From NCBI RefSeq assembly GCF_010183535.1, contig NC_071329.1, forward strand, positions 15,376,001 to 15,440,000: 64,000 bases of DNA, written 5' to 3'. The notes beneath the pieces are model-generated. The model ran no database searches and had not been told where the DNA came from. It saw only the letters and a list, made by a program, of their open reading frames with translations. The position numbers and the translations under genes are program-made. This DNA is from Caenorhabditis remanei. Taxonomy: Eukaryota; Nematoda; Chromadorea; Rhabditida; Rhabditidae. This document shows, piece after piece, positions 43,142 through 53,179 of the stretch (positions are counted from its first letter, which is position 1; each line of letters begins with the position of its first letter).

Positions 43142-44843
43142 TCATTCAGTAATAATTCGTTGCAACAAGGTATCATTCGGACCGGGTATTTCAATACAAA
43201 AATATTTAAAAGTTAGACAGAAATCGTAGAGAGCGTGTAGAATTTGAAAGACGTAATATTGTTGCAATTCTTTGAGTTCCTGGAAAATATGTATTACACA
43301 TTCACAGGGGTGCGAGGCGTAAGGTCCGCAACGAAAAGTTTTGAAATTACCGGCCCAGTCGCGATGCGTGTGCGTCGCGTTTTTCATCAAAATATACAAC
43401 AAACACACGCTAAACTTGAACTTGGCACTCAGCCAAGTCAGTTTTTGGCACCGTGCCAACCGCTGAGCGACGGAGCGCGTTTAAGCGACCTTGCGTTTTG
43501 CAGCCCTGTGCACATTAAGTTTCTTGCGAACTCAGATGTATATGAATGTCTTTAAAAATACATACCTTTTTTTCAATTCTGTAAAGTTATCAAAAAGTTG
43601 TCAGCTATAAAATTGAAGCCAATAATTTGAATAATTTTACTATTATCGAAATAAAAAAGTTCCGACATTTTTTCCCCCTCGGTTATTATCAAATTTTGGC
43701 TTGAGTCTGCAAACACCGAGGGGGAAAAAATGTCGGAACTTTTTTGTTGCGACAATAGTACATAATTAAAATTCTGACACTATCCCAAGCAGAATCACTC
43801 ACCCCACACCAGTGCATGGTGATTGCAACACAAATAATCGTTCCAATATAATATTGGAATTTCATATTGAATCGAATGAATGCTTGCAATATACATGTGT
43901 TTTGAACAAGATGTATAATATAACCAATGTTGATTAGGCAGTAAAAAGTGTATTCGATCTGAAATAGTTTTTATTCTTATAGGTGTACTAAGGCACGATA
44001 ATTCAAAGTGAACCTATACAAACGCGCTTTTTTGAGAAAAATCGCTTACCTAAATTTTCTTGTTCAAACTGAAAAACTTGACAAAAAATAGGTTTTAGGA
44101 AAAATATAATCGAGAAAGGCCAATTTTTTGAAGAAACAAAAAATATTGAAAAATTGCAATTTAGGCGTCAAATAATATTACCAAAACGTAGTCTCAACAA
44201 AGCGCGTTTGCATAGGTTAAGATTGAATCATCGTGCTAAGGTAAACACTGATTTTTTCATAGAATAATGTACGTGTGCCTGTGAGTTTATTTTCATATTG
44301 AAATTTTTTTTTGGTTGGAACCCCGCTGAGAATGATCGCAGATGATCCTTCGCTGGCCGAAGAAATTTGGCGTTGTGACCTAGAAATTCAACTTCGGCCC
44401 TATGTTTTCCACGTCTTTTTTCCAGAAAATGAACTCACAGACACACATACATCATTCTATGAAAAAATCAGAGTTGACCTAGTATACATTTAAACTAAAA
44501 AAATTAGAATAGATGAAAATTAATAATGACCTACCTGCCCCCTTAAATCAAGTACAAACGAGATAGAAAGATGAAGGGTTGAATAAATAATCGTTCCAAA
44601 AATCACATATCTTATTTGCTCTTTATAGTAATCCACTGGAAAAATATCTTCTTCTGTAACATCTTGACTTACTAAAGAGTCGAGAAGTTTGTATCCGATC
44701 AGCACACAAATTACAATAGAATAAATGCAGTCACTCAAATTGACAGCAGTTGTCAAGAACCAAATAATCCAAATGAATTCAGTTGAAAGAAGAAATGGTA
44801 CAAATGGGATTTCATTGAAGGATTGGAAAATGGAGAGGAGCAT
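43142..44843 (-). CDS. Small multi-pass membrane protein, unrecognised (3 exons)
   Basis: Exons: 44,843-44,535, 43,958-43,803 and 43,279-43,142, all joined in phase 0, giving 200 residues. Hydrophobic segments: PFLLSTEFIWIIWFLTTAV, CIYSIVICVLIGYKLLDSLV, VIFGTIIYSTLHLSISFVL, FYCLINIGYIIHLVQNTCIL, YYIGTIICVAITMHW and VFQILHALYDFCLTFKYFC. That makes about six membrane spans, like the neighbouring family, but without the HPET tail and with a different exon structure. The protein ends IPGPNDTLLQRIITE. The start was chosen as the first ATG after a poly-C/proline-rich stretch; an upstream exon cannot be excluded. Both introns are filled with palindromic elements. A nematode chemoreceptor-like or family-specific membrane protein is possible, but I do not recognise it. 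Confidence 0.6.
43632..43767. repeat. Hairpin element with perfect 31-bp arms
   Basis: Arms 43,653-43,683 and 43,715-43,745 are exact inverted copies (core TCCGACATTTTTTCCCCCTC). The surrounding sequence continues to pair imperfectly, with TACTATTATCG outside the left arm and CGACAATAGTA outside the right. The loop is about 31 bp. It lies inside intron 2 of the 43,142-44,843 gene. Confidence 0.85.
43983..44470. repeat. Two adjacent inverted-repeat elements filling an intron
   Basis: Element one, about 43,983-44,240: AGGCACGATAATTCAA and AACGCGCTTT on the left, GCGCGTTTGCATAGG and GATTCAATC-complement words on the right. Element two, about 44,245-44,470: GATTTTTTCATAGAATAATG and GTGTGCCTGTGAGTTTA on the left, TGAACTCACAGACACACATA and CATTCTATGAAAAAATC on the right. 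Confidence 0.65.
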
Positions 44844-44924
44844 GAATTGGTTCGACGGTTTGGGGGGAAAGGGAGAAAATCGACAGAAGGGGATAAAGGG
44901 GTGGTGGCAGATGGTGGGGGGGGG

Positions 44925-44938
44925 GGGGGGGGGGGGGG
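44925..44938. repeat. Homopolymer G run
   Basis: Unbroken G tract within about 44,916-44,938, read as poly-proline on the minus strand. It lies just upstream of the chosen start of the 43,142-44,843 gene and is prone to length errors in assembly. Confidence 0.8.
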
Positions 44939-45240
44939 AAGGGTACACAGAGGAGAGCTGGCCACCACGGAGAACACCAGGAATGAGGTTGTTCTAAATT
45001 AACGTAGGGGACAGTGAATTGGAGATGGACTAAAATCATTTCAGAAACAGTGAGCCAGATTATGTTCGGCTCTTTGGCATCATACCAAATGTTCAAAAAT
45101 AGCTTTATTACTTTATAAAAACAAAACATATAAATAATGCAACAAGATTACAAGAAAAAGCAAAAACAAAAAATTGTAGAGGTGTTGAAAGAAAAGTTTA
45201 AAAATACAAGAAATTACAAACAGACAAATAAGCAAATTTG

Positions 45241-47972
45241 TCAGACAACAGATAATTCATGATCTTGTGGGCTTTCATCAATCACCCACTCTCCATTTCG
45301 ATCCCTTTTAATCACTCCTTCCCAATTTCTTTTAGTTTCTGGATGGATTCCGATGAAATCGAGCTTCTCCAAGTTCCAAGTGAGTAGAACATTATAGTTT
45401 ATCGGAATTGACAAAATGTTGATAGCAATACAAGCATATCGAATGAAATTGAAGTTTTCCAATAATTTTTCTTCTTTCAAATCACTAATATAAGCGTAAA
45501 ACAATACGAAGCACCCAATTCCCATCAAAAAATGAAATAAGAACAACAGATAGCTCTGTCGTCTAGAAATTCTCGTGGTCTTCTTTAAGAAAAGTTGAAA
45601 ATCACAAAAGCATATCCCCAGATGCTCAAAGATTGAGATGGGTAGATAATAAAGAAGCGCGAGAATTGTAATTTCGATGATGTTTGGGGCCTGAAATAAG
45701 TAATTGTATTCAATGTAGAACAGGATAAAATATAGTTGCAAACCGGGCTGAAACGGGCCACTCGCTTGAAACGCAATATTACGAGCTGAAAATATACCAA
45801 AATGTAGATATCGCCGAACTCTATCTCTGTGACCTAATACGGGCCGGATGGCGGATCGGTAATGTGCCGCGGGCCATGAAAGAGTGCCAAGAACGCGATA
45901 ATGGCCAAGAAAGTCATTCTAGCTCTGCCCGCTGCACATTACCGATCCGCGATCCGGCCCGTATTAGGTCACAGAGATAGAACTCGCCGAGATCTACATT
46001 TTGGTATACAGTACCGCTCAAAAGTATATTAACTTTTTGTTTTTTGATCATAACTTATCTCAAATAGGTCCGATTGAGCTGAAACTTTGGGAAAACATTT
46101 ATTGTAGAGTTTTTAATATATTTACACAAAATTTGGGTAAAAAATCATGTTCCAAAAGTTTTTTGCACAATTTTCGAAAATCTCAAAAATGCGAAAAAAT
46201 GGCATATTTTTGTTTAAATGATCAGTGTATCGAAAACAGGCTGTAGAAACAGTGTTTATGATAGTTTTCCGTAAGAAATAGTCTAGTTCTTCAATTTTTG
46301 AGTACTGGTCCGCAATCCTAGGCATGCTTTCCATGTATCCCATTCCGGCAAAGTATGGTGATTGAGACATTTGGAGTTTTGAAGTTCGAACTACTGTAAA
46401 ATAGTTTATTTTCATAGAAAACAGTAGCGGTTTACCCGAAACTGTTCAAAAAACGATAAAGAACAATTTAGAAATAACCCGATTCTGATACAAGCTTTCA
46501 ATCAGTTTTTGGAGACGTTCAAACGTCAACTAGAGGTTCTCCGGAATGGCAATCTGACACGTTCCGGATCGAAATTTCATAATTATCTGGAACCCTTCTC
46601 ATCAAAACTTCCGACAATTATTATTTCAGTATCTGTCAATATTTTGAACCGTATTCTGAAGCACAAATTTGTAATTGAGAGCTCTGCCATTCTCTGCAAA
46701 TTAGTAAATGGCATTTCAAAAAACTCAAAATTTTTTAATTATTTTTTTTTCTCAAGAAATAGTGTCTAGCTGATTATTTTTTAGTTTTCTACATCAGAAA
46801 AAGACTTCAATAGATTTTTAACAATTAAAAACCTATTGAATCACGTTTTATTATATTTTCATACTGTAGACAAAAACTGCAGTTAGAACGTGGATACAGC
46901 GTAGTTACTTTTTAGTGTGCACATACTTTCAAACAAATTTGTGCTTCAGAATACGGTTCAAAATATTGACAGATACTGAAATAATAATTGTCGGAAGTTT
47001 TGATGAGAAGGGTTCCAGATAATTATGAAATTTCGATCCGGAACGTGTCAGATTGCCATTCCGGAGAACCTCTAGTTGACGTTTGAACGTCTCCAAAAAC
47101 TGATTGAAAGCTTGTATCAGAATCGGGTTATTTCTAAATTGTTCTTTATCGTTTTTTGAACAGTTTCGGGTAAACCGCTACTGTTTTCTATGAAAATAAA
47201 CTATTTTACAGTAGTTCGAACTTCAAAACTCCAAATGTCTCAATCACCATACTTTGCCGGAATGGGATACATGGAAAGCATGCCTAGGATTGCGGACCAG
47301 TACTCAAAAATTGAAGAACTAGACTATGTCTTACGGAAAACTATCATAAACACTGTTTCTACAGCCTGTTTTCGATACACTGATCATTTAAACAAAAATA
47401 TGCCATTTTTTCGCATTTTTGAGATTTTCGAAAATTGTGCAAAAAACTTTTGGAACATGATTTTTTACCCAAATTTTGTGTAAATATATTAAAAACTCTA
47501 CAATAAATGTTTTCCCAAAGTTTCAGCTCAATCGGACCTATTTGAGATAAGTTATGATCAAAAAACAAAAAGTTAATATACTTTTGAGCGGTACTGTATT
47601 TTTCATTGCATAATATTGCGTTTCAAGTGAATTATGCACCGACCCGGTTCCCAAGTATGGAAAACTTACATTTTCGTGGAATCCAGTTGGAAAACAACTA
47701 TTGATGATAAGGATTACATTCAACAAGAATATAGAAATCGCCAATAAATACCGATGGCGAATGAAATTTTTCGGATTCTGTCGATCATTTCCGCATATCA
47801 AGAAGAAAATAGCTCGCAGGTTGAATGACACAATGAAAAGATGGGCGGTCATAGAAAATCGACATTTATCGGTAGGGTATACATAATCCAAGTGGATAGT
47901 AGCAATAATGTAGAGTGCTATGGTAACAGAAAATACGTAGAGAATATAAAACGTTAAAGATGTTACACTCAT
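45241..47972 (-). CDS. Six-TM family member with 2-kb transposon-filled intron
   Basis: Exon 1 is 47,972-47,670 (101 codons) and exon 2 is 45,690-45,241 (149 residues), phase 0, total 250 residues. The start MSVTSLTFYILYVFSVTIAL leads into TM1. TM2 and TM3 are in exon 1 (RNPKNFIRHRYLLAISIFLL matches the family's QTPESFIR motif position). TM4-TM6 are in exon 2. The tail ends FIGIHPETKRNWEGVIKRD, then WVIDESPQDHELSVV. Both splice sites are canonical. The intron of 1,979 bp holds a P3 palindrome, itself split by a 1,588-bp palindromic element. All reading frames are open, so the gene looks usable if the intron is removed. Function is unknown. Confidence 0.8.
45733..47659. repeat. P3 palindromic repeat, copy 4, split by another element
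   Basis: Left part 45,733-46,008 begins with TTGCAAACCGGGCTG. Right part 47,597-47,659 ends GACCCGGTTCCCAAGTAT. Removing the 1,588-bp insertion and one TA restores TTGGTATATTTTTC, the sequence found at this position in other P3 copies. Confidence 0.8.
46009..47596. mobile_element. 1,588-bp palindromic Tc1-type element with 662-bp arms
   Basis: Ends CAGTACCGCTCAAAAGTATA and TATACTTTTGAGCGGTACTG are inverted, with TA on both sides. Arms 46,009-46,670 and 46,935-47,596 have identical length and appear nearly identical; one difference noticed is F versus V at one codon of the shared frame. The spacer is 264 bp. Each arm has the same 97-codon open frame (46,122-46,415 minus; 47,190-47,483 plus), starting MKINYFTVVRTSKLQMSQSP. 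I do not recognise it as a transposase. The TA duplication indicates mobilisation by a Tc1/mariner-type enzyme. Near-identity of the arms suggests recent formation or gene conversion. Confidence 0.88.
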
Positions 47973-48086
47973 AGAAAATTTGAACAGAAAAGAGTGAATG
48001 AATGAAAGAAAGAGATGATGAATATTGATTTTCTTATAATGGGGTTCTGGGAAATCGGAGAGAATCGGTCGCATTGGAGTAATCCT

Positions 48087-49410
48087 TCATACAACTGGTG
48101 TCTTATGATCTTCTGAAGTCTGATCTACTTCACTTTGGTCCATTTTCATGACTCCTTTCCACTCCTTTCCAGTTTCTGGGTGATATCCTTCAAACTCTAG
48201 TTTTTCAGAATTCGAAGCACGAAGAGCAAGATAAGTTGCGGGGATTGAGAGTACATTGATAGTAGTACAAGCGTATCGAACAAAATGGAAATTGGAAATC
48301 AACGCCTCTTTTCCAAAATCTTGAGCGTCAATTAAGAAAAATCTGATGCATCCAACTTCGATCAGCAAATGATATACGATTAGTTTCAAAATTAGACATG
48401 GATTAGAAAACCATCCAGTCTTCAGATGGCTCAGTCGAAGTCTTCTAGCGAATAAATCAGAAACAAGGAACAATGCGAATGGTAGCCAGGTGAGAATCCC
48501 CAGCAAGGCGAAAGTCATCACGGTAGGTAGCTGAAAACGGGATTCATTAGGATTTGGATTGAAAAAAAAATACTTGTCAGGGCCCGGCGACTTGGCGCCA
48601 AAATTCAAGTTTTTGAATTTTTTCGCGAAAAGGCCAAATTTCCGAATATCATTCAGAATTAAACGAAATTCTGAAAAATTATCAAAAATGATAACATTTT
48701 CGATGAAAAGTGAAAAAATTTCAGCCGGACCTTTTTTTTTTGACATTTTTCAATTTTTCCTCGAAAATAAGAACAATTTTCTATGATTTTTCAGAATTTC
48801 TTATAATTCTAAATGAAAGTCGAAAATTCTACTTTTTCGCGAAAAAAAAAATCAAAAATTGCACCAAAAAGCCACCAAAATTCATAATTCACCAAATTGA
48901 CACCAAAATATAAAATTAAAAATTTTGCGATTTTTTTGAAATTTTTTTCACGAAAAAGTCAAATTTCCAACTATCATTCAGAAATTAACGAAATTCTGGA
49001 AAATCATCAAAAATGATAGCATTTTTGATGAAAAATTTCAAAAAATTTCAAAAAAATTAGTCCATTTTTTGGAGCCGGGCCGGGCCTTGACAAGTATGCA
49101 ATAAAAAAAACCGTACAAATTTCGGGAGCACGTTGAGCCCTTCCAAACTAGCCAGAATGAGGGAAGCATTGAATGCAAACAGCGTAATGACCAACATCCA
49201 TCGATTGAGAATAAAAATTTTCGGGGTCTGTCTATAGTGTATGAAAACAGTACTCAACGGCATGGTTGACACCAAAATTTGAAAGTTTTTCAACCCCCAA
49301 GTGAATTCCATCGGTTTGACCAAATCCAAATGAATTGAAACAATTGTGTATAGCAGGATTAGAAGTAGAAATAGATAGAGGTTGTGAACTATAGTTGATG
49401 TTTGAAGCAT
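48087..49410 (-). CDS. Six-TM family member, diverged (2 exons)
   Basis: Exon 1 is 49,410-49,117 (98 codons) and exon 2 is 48,530-48,087 (147 residues), phase 0, total 245 residues. It starts MLQTSTIVHNLYLFLLLILL, with RQTPKIFILNRWMLVITLFA at the conserved loop and TM3. Exon 2 opens LPTVMTFALLGILTWLPFAL. The tail reads EFEGYHPETGKEWKGVMKMD, then VDQTSEDHKTPVV, with the usual DG-W part shortened by a few residues. The donor GTACGG is weak compared with GTAAGT in sister genes. The 586-bp intron is filled by a double P1 repeat. This gene lies head to head with the plus-strand copy at 50,064. Confidence 0.72.
48571..49096. repeat. Double P1 repeat inside an intron
   Basis: Left end ACTTGTCAGGGCCCGGCGAC with TTGGCGCCAAAATTCAAG, and right end GCCGGGCCGGGCCTTGACAAGT. 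Two core copies are present (AATTAAACGAAATTCTGAAA near 48,657 and AAATTAACGAAATTCTGGAA near 48,981), with an inverted partial core between them. Confidence 0.7.
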
Positions 49411-50063
49411 TGTTGCAGGCTGTCAGAAGAAGAGAGGTGAATAAATGAGAGGGAAAATTGAGGCGATAAGGGAGACCACGAGACCACCTGGTAGAGAACT
49501 AAATAAAAACGGGAGAATTGAGAGAGGTGTATGTTTGCATTAGTGCGCAGGAGAATGCATGAAAGGCGGAAAGTGAAAACGCCAACTTTTTCAAAATGGC
49601 AGAGAATCAGAAGTTTTCATTAATAGGATACAAAATATAGGCTGAACAGAGCAAAAGTAGCTGATCATTTTTGTAGTTGATCATTTTTTTGTAGGGACAC
49701 TATTTTGAAAGTTACAGGTTGTCAAAGTGAAAACCTCCAAAATTTCCCTAATATTTACATATGCATTGAAATTAGTCGGTTTCAGAGAGAAATGAGAAAT
49801 TTGATTACCTGTAACTTTTATGATATTCTCCCTACAAAAAAGTTGCCAACTACAAAAATGATGTTATTGTTCAAAGAGTTCTTCGTAGGGCACTACTATT
49901 AGACGGGCAGTTCAAATAGAGTTTTAACACCTCCAACGTCTAGCCAAACACTAGGATATCTGGACAAACAGACCACCCACTGCTGTCTTCTCTCACTAAT
50001 AGCACCCAACAATAGATACATTTATTCCGTCTCCTCTACATTTTACCTTACTCTTTTTGAAAT
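49411..50063. other. Divergent promoter region of two six-TM genes
   Basis: About 49,430-49,570 contains a block (GGTGTATGTTTGCATTAG, GAATGCATGAAAGGCGG) that recurs upstream of or between other copies (50,930-51,105, 52,255-52,345, 59,290-59,510). About 49,600-49,880 resembles the interior of the 23,969 foldback element (TTTGTAGGGACACTATTTTG). About 49,925-50,040 is the promoter block described separately. Confidence 0.5.
49925..50040 (+). promoter_or_regulatory. Conserved upstream block of the six-TM subfamily
   Basis: Contains CCAACGTCTAGCCAAACACT, ATCTGGACAAACAGACCACC and CTAATAGCACCCAACAATAG, ending 20-45 bp before the ATG. The same words, in the same order, precede the copies starting at 51,942, 55,919, 60,342 and 61,580. 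Conservation of non-coding sequence between diverged copies suggests a core promoter or trans-splicing region. Confidence 0.6.
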
Positions 50064-50868
50064 ATGGGTAAAGTATCTTTCCTTCTTTACTATCTCTATT
50101 TGTTCATTTTCTCAATATTTCTATTCATTATTGCATCAATTCATTTGGACCTTATCAATCCCCAGAAAAACAGTTCTGCCGCTACTGTGTGTGAACTTTG
50201 GACTTTATCCTACCTGTTGTCCTTAAAATTATATAAAGAAGATGGTAGACAGACACCGGAAAGTTTCATTCGAATCAGATGTCTATCGGTTATTTCAGTG
50301 ATTTTATTAGCTCTTTGCCTTATTTTTAACAGTTTGAAGACTCTAATTATGGAGCCCGTTTATGTAAGTTTAGAAGAAAAGTTGAAATTCAAAAGTAGTT
50401 GTATTCCAGACACCTGTAATCGTCGCAATATGCATAATATCCATCTTCATTCTTCTTATCTATCAGTCAATATCACTCTTTCTGCATTTTGGTATTTCTT
50501 GTCGCTATTTCCAACTTTTCTATGTGAAAACTGCACGGTTTTCCAAGACACAATGGCTCCTGTTATTCTTGTTTCACACTGTGTTGAGTGTTGGATGCTA
50601 TGGACTTTTCTGTATTGATGCTACCATCCTAGATAAGGATGAACTAATCGACAATTTTTATTTCATTCGATATGTTTGTATTGCTATCAATATACTCTCT
50701 ATGCCTATGACTTATCATTTTCTACTCGCTTGGAATTCTGAAAAGCTGGAATTTGTTGGAATTCATCCGGAGACAAAATTGCATTGGAAAGGAGTTATGA
50801 GAAAGATGGAAGATGGGAAATGGGAAGTAGATCAGACTCCAGGAGATCATGATTTGTATGTTGTATAA
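50064..50868 (+). CDS. Six-TM family member, the only plus-strand copy (2 exons)
   Basis: Exon 1 is 50,064-50,363 and exon 2 is 50,410-50,868, with a 46-bp phase-0 intron (TAT|GTAAGT ... TTCCAG|ACA), giving 252 residues. Membrane spans: TM1 LLYYLYLFIFSIFLFIIASI, TM2 near CELWTLSYLLSLKLY, TM3 LSVISVILLALCLIFNSL, TM4 VIVAICIISIFILLIYQSI, TM5 WLLLFLFHTVLSVGCYGLFC, TM6 YVCIAINILSMPMTYHFLLA. The loop before TM3 has RQTPESFIRIRC. The 45-residue hydrophilic tail ends LEFVGIHPETKLHWKGVMRK, then DGKWEVDQTPGDHDLYVV. AATAAA lies at 50,899. There is no signal peptide or recognisable enzyme motif. Family and function are unknown to me; a nematode-specific membrane protein is the safest call. Confidence 0.85.
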
Positions 50869-51148
50869 GGGACTTGTGTTGATTGGTATGCTTTTTTGAA
50901 TAAATATGTTCATTAATTTGTTTTGGCCTTTCGAGCGGTACTGTAGATATAGGTTATGAACAGGGAGTCAGAAGAAGGGAGGTGATAATAGAGACCACCG
51001 GGTGGGAAACCAAATAAAACCTGGAGGACTGAAGGAGGTGTATGTTTGCTTGAGCACGCAATAAGATGCATGAAACGCGGTAAGTGGAATTGCCAAAAAT
51101 TAATGAACATATTTATTCAAAACATCACACCATCTCCACAAAAATCAT
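50869..51148. other. Spacer between convergent six-TM copies
   Basis: Includes a solitary Tc1-type terminus CCTTTCGAGCGGTACTGTA at about 50,928-50,946. A relic block at 50,950-51,105 (GAGTCAGAAGAAGGGAGGTG, GGAGGTGTATGTTTGCTTGA) matches the 5' flank of the 48,087-49,410 gene. Confidence 0.5.
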
Positions 51149-51942
51149 TCAGACAACACACAAATCATGATCTTCTGGAGACTGATCGACTTCCCATTTC
51201 CCATCTTCCATCTTTCTCATAACTCCTTTCCAATGCAATTTTGTCTCCGGATGAATTCCAACAAAATCCAGTTTCTCAGAATTCCAAGCGAGTAGAAAAT
51301 GATAAGTCATGGGCATTGAAAGTAGATTAATAGCAATAGAAACATATCGAATGAAATGAAAATTGTCGATTAGTCCATCTGTCTCAAGGATGTTAGCATC
51401 AATACAAAAGAGTCCATAGCAGCCAACACTCAACAAAGTGTGAAACAGGAATAGTAGGAGCCATTGTGTCTTGGTAAACCGTGCAGATTTCATATGGAAA
51501 AGTCGGAAATCATCATAAGAAAGACCGATTTGAAGCAAGAGTGATATCGTCTGATAGACGAGAAGAATGAAGATGGATAATAGGACGAATAAAGGTGTCT
51601 AAAAAACAACTATTTCTGAATGTCAACGTTTTCTTCAAAACTTACCCAAATGGGCTGCATAATTAGAGTCTTTAAACTGTTGAAAATAAAGCAAAAAGCT
51701 AATAAAAGCACTGAAATAAGCGAAAGACATCTGACTCGAATAAAACTTTCCGGTGTCTGTCTAGTACTTTTACATAACTTTAAAGACAGCAGGTATGACA
51801 ACATCCAAAGTTCGACCAGAGCACCGGCCGAACTCTTTTCCTGGGGATTGATGAAATCCAAATGAATTGGTGTAATAACGTATAGAAATATTTTGAAAAG
51901 GAACAAATAGAGGTAGTAAAGAATGAAAGATATGAGACCCAT
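51149..51942 (-). CDS. Six-TM family member (2 exons)
   Basis: Exon 1 is 51,942-51,646 (99 codons) and exon 2 is 51,598-51,149, with a 47-bp phase-0 intron, total 248 residues. It starts MGLISFILYYLYLFLFKIFL. Exon 1 ends LKTLIMQPIW, and exon 2 begins TPLFVLLSIFILLVYQ. The tail is LDFVGIHPETKLHWKGVMRK, then DGKWEVDQSPEDHDLCVV. It is the closest relative of the 50,064 copy, faces it tail to tail, and keeps the conserved upstream block at about 51,988-52,090. TTTATT at 51,112-51,117 is its poly(A) signal. All frames are open. Confidence 0.85.
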
Positions 51943-52389
51943 TTCACAAGAAGAGAAAGGAAAAATATAGAGAAGAATAGGGGGAACAAGTGTTTCGATT
52001 GTTGAGTGGGTTCTATTAGTGAGATAACAGTGAGTGGTCTGTTTGTCCAGATATCGTTGTGTTTGGCTAGACGTTGTAGGTATTAAAACTCTATTCGAGG
52101 TGCCCCTCGAATAGTGGTGCCCCTCTTATACAGTTGCCCTTCAGCAATTTAAACTTTTCTCTAATATCATCATTAACTAGTTCGAATTGTTCTCTCATAT
52201 TTCAGCATTTTTGTTGTCATAAACGTAGTTTGCTAGAAAATTTCAGAAAATAAATTCGTCATTAAGAGGACTGAGAGAGGTGTATGTTTGCTTGAGTGCG
52301 CGAGAGGTTGTTGCATGGAAGGCGATAAGTGGAATTGCCAAAAGAGAACATATTTATTCAAAACATCACACCATCTTAACAAAAATCAT
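51943..52389. other. Spacer with promoter block and relic flank
   Basis: About 51,988-52,090 holds the subfamily upstream block (TCGATTGTTGAGTGGGTTCT, TGTTTGTCCAGATATCG, GGCTAGACGTTGTAGG) of the 51,942 gene. About 52,255-52,345 holds the GAGAGGTGTATGTTTGCTTG relic. I see no other gene. Confidence 0.5.
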
Positions 52390-53179
52390 TTAGACATTAC
52401 ACAAATCATGATCTCCTGGAGACTGATCCACTTCCCATTTCCCATCTTCCATCTTTCTCATATCTCCTTTCCAATGCACTTTTGTCTCCGGATGAATTCC
52501 AACAAACTGCAACTTGTCCGAACTCCAAGCAAGCAGTGATTGATAAGTCATAGGAATTGAAAATAGATTGATAGCAATACAAACATATCGAATGAAATGG
52601 AAATTGTCGATCAGTCCATCCTTCTTAAGGGTGTTAGCATCGATACAGAAAAGTCCATAGCAGCCAACACTCAACACAGTGTGAAACAGGAATAGTAGGA
52701 GCCATTGTATCTTGGAAAGCCGTGCAGTTTTTATATGGAAAAGTTGGAAATCGTCATAAGAATGACCAATATGCAGCAAGAATGATTTTGGTTGATAGAT
52801 GAGAAGAATGAAACTGGATGTTGCGACGTTTGAATGTATCTAAAGACTATTATTTTTGAATGCCAATTTTTGTTCAAAACTTACATAACCGGGCTTCATA
52901 AATAGAGAATCTAAACTGTTGAAAATAAAGCAAAAAGCTAATAAAAGTATTGAAATAAGCGATAGATATCTGATTCGAATGAAACTTGCGGGCGTCTGCC
53001 TAGTCTTTCTATGTAACTTTAAGGACAGCATGTTTGATATAATCCAAATAAAATACAGAGCCGTGCCCCAACTCTTTTTGGCACTGTTCTAGAACGCCGG
53101 AACGAAAAAAAAATCCCGGAACCAAAAAAAAATCCAGGAACCAAAATTTTAATTCTATTTTTTGAATTTTTGCGGAGAT

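Noticed and set aside
44520..44948. Proline-rich N terminus of the small membrane-protein frame
   Set aside because: The proline run comes from a homopolymer tract. The first ATG after it (44,843) is a better start and precedes the first membrane span.
46122..47483. Twin 97-codon frames as a host gene pair
   Set aside because: They are the two arms of one palindromic transposable element, not a duplicated gene.
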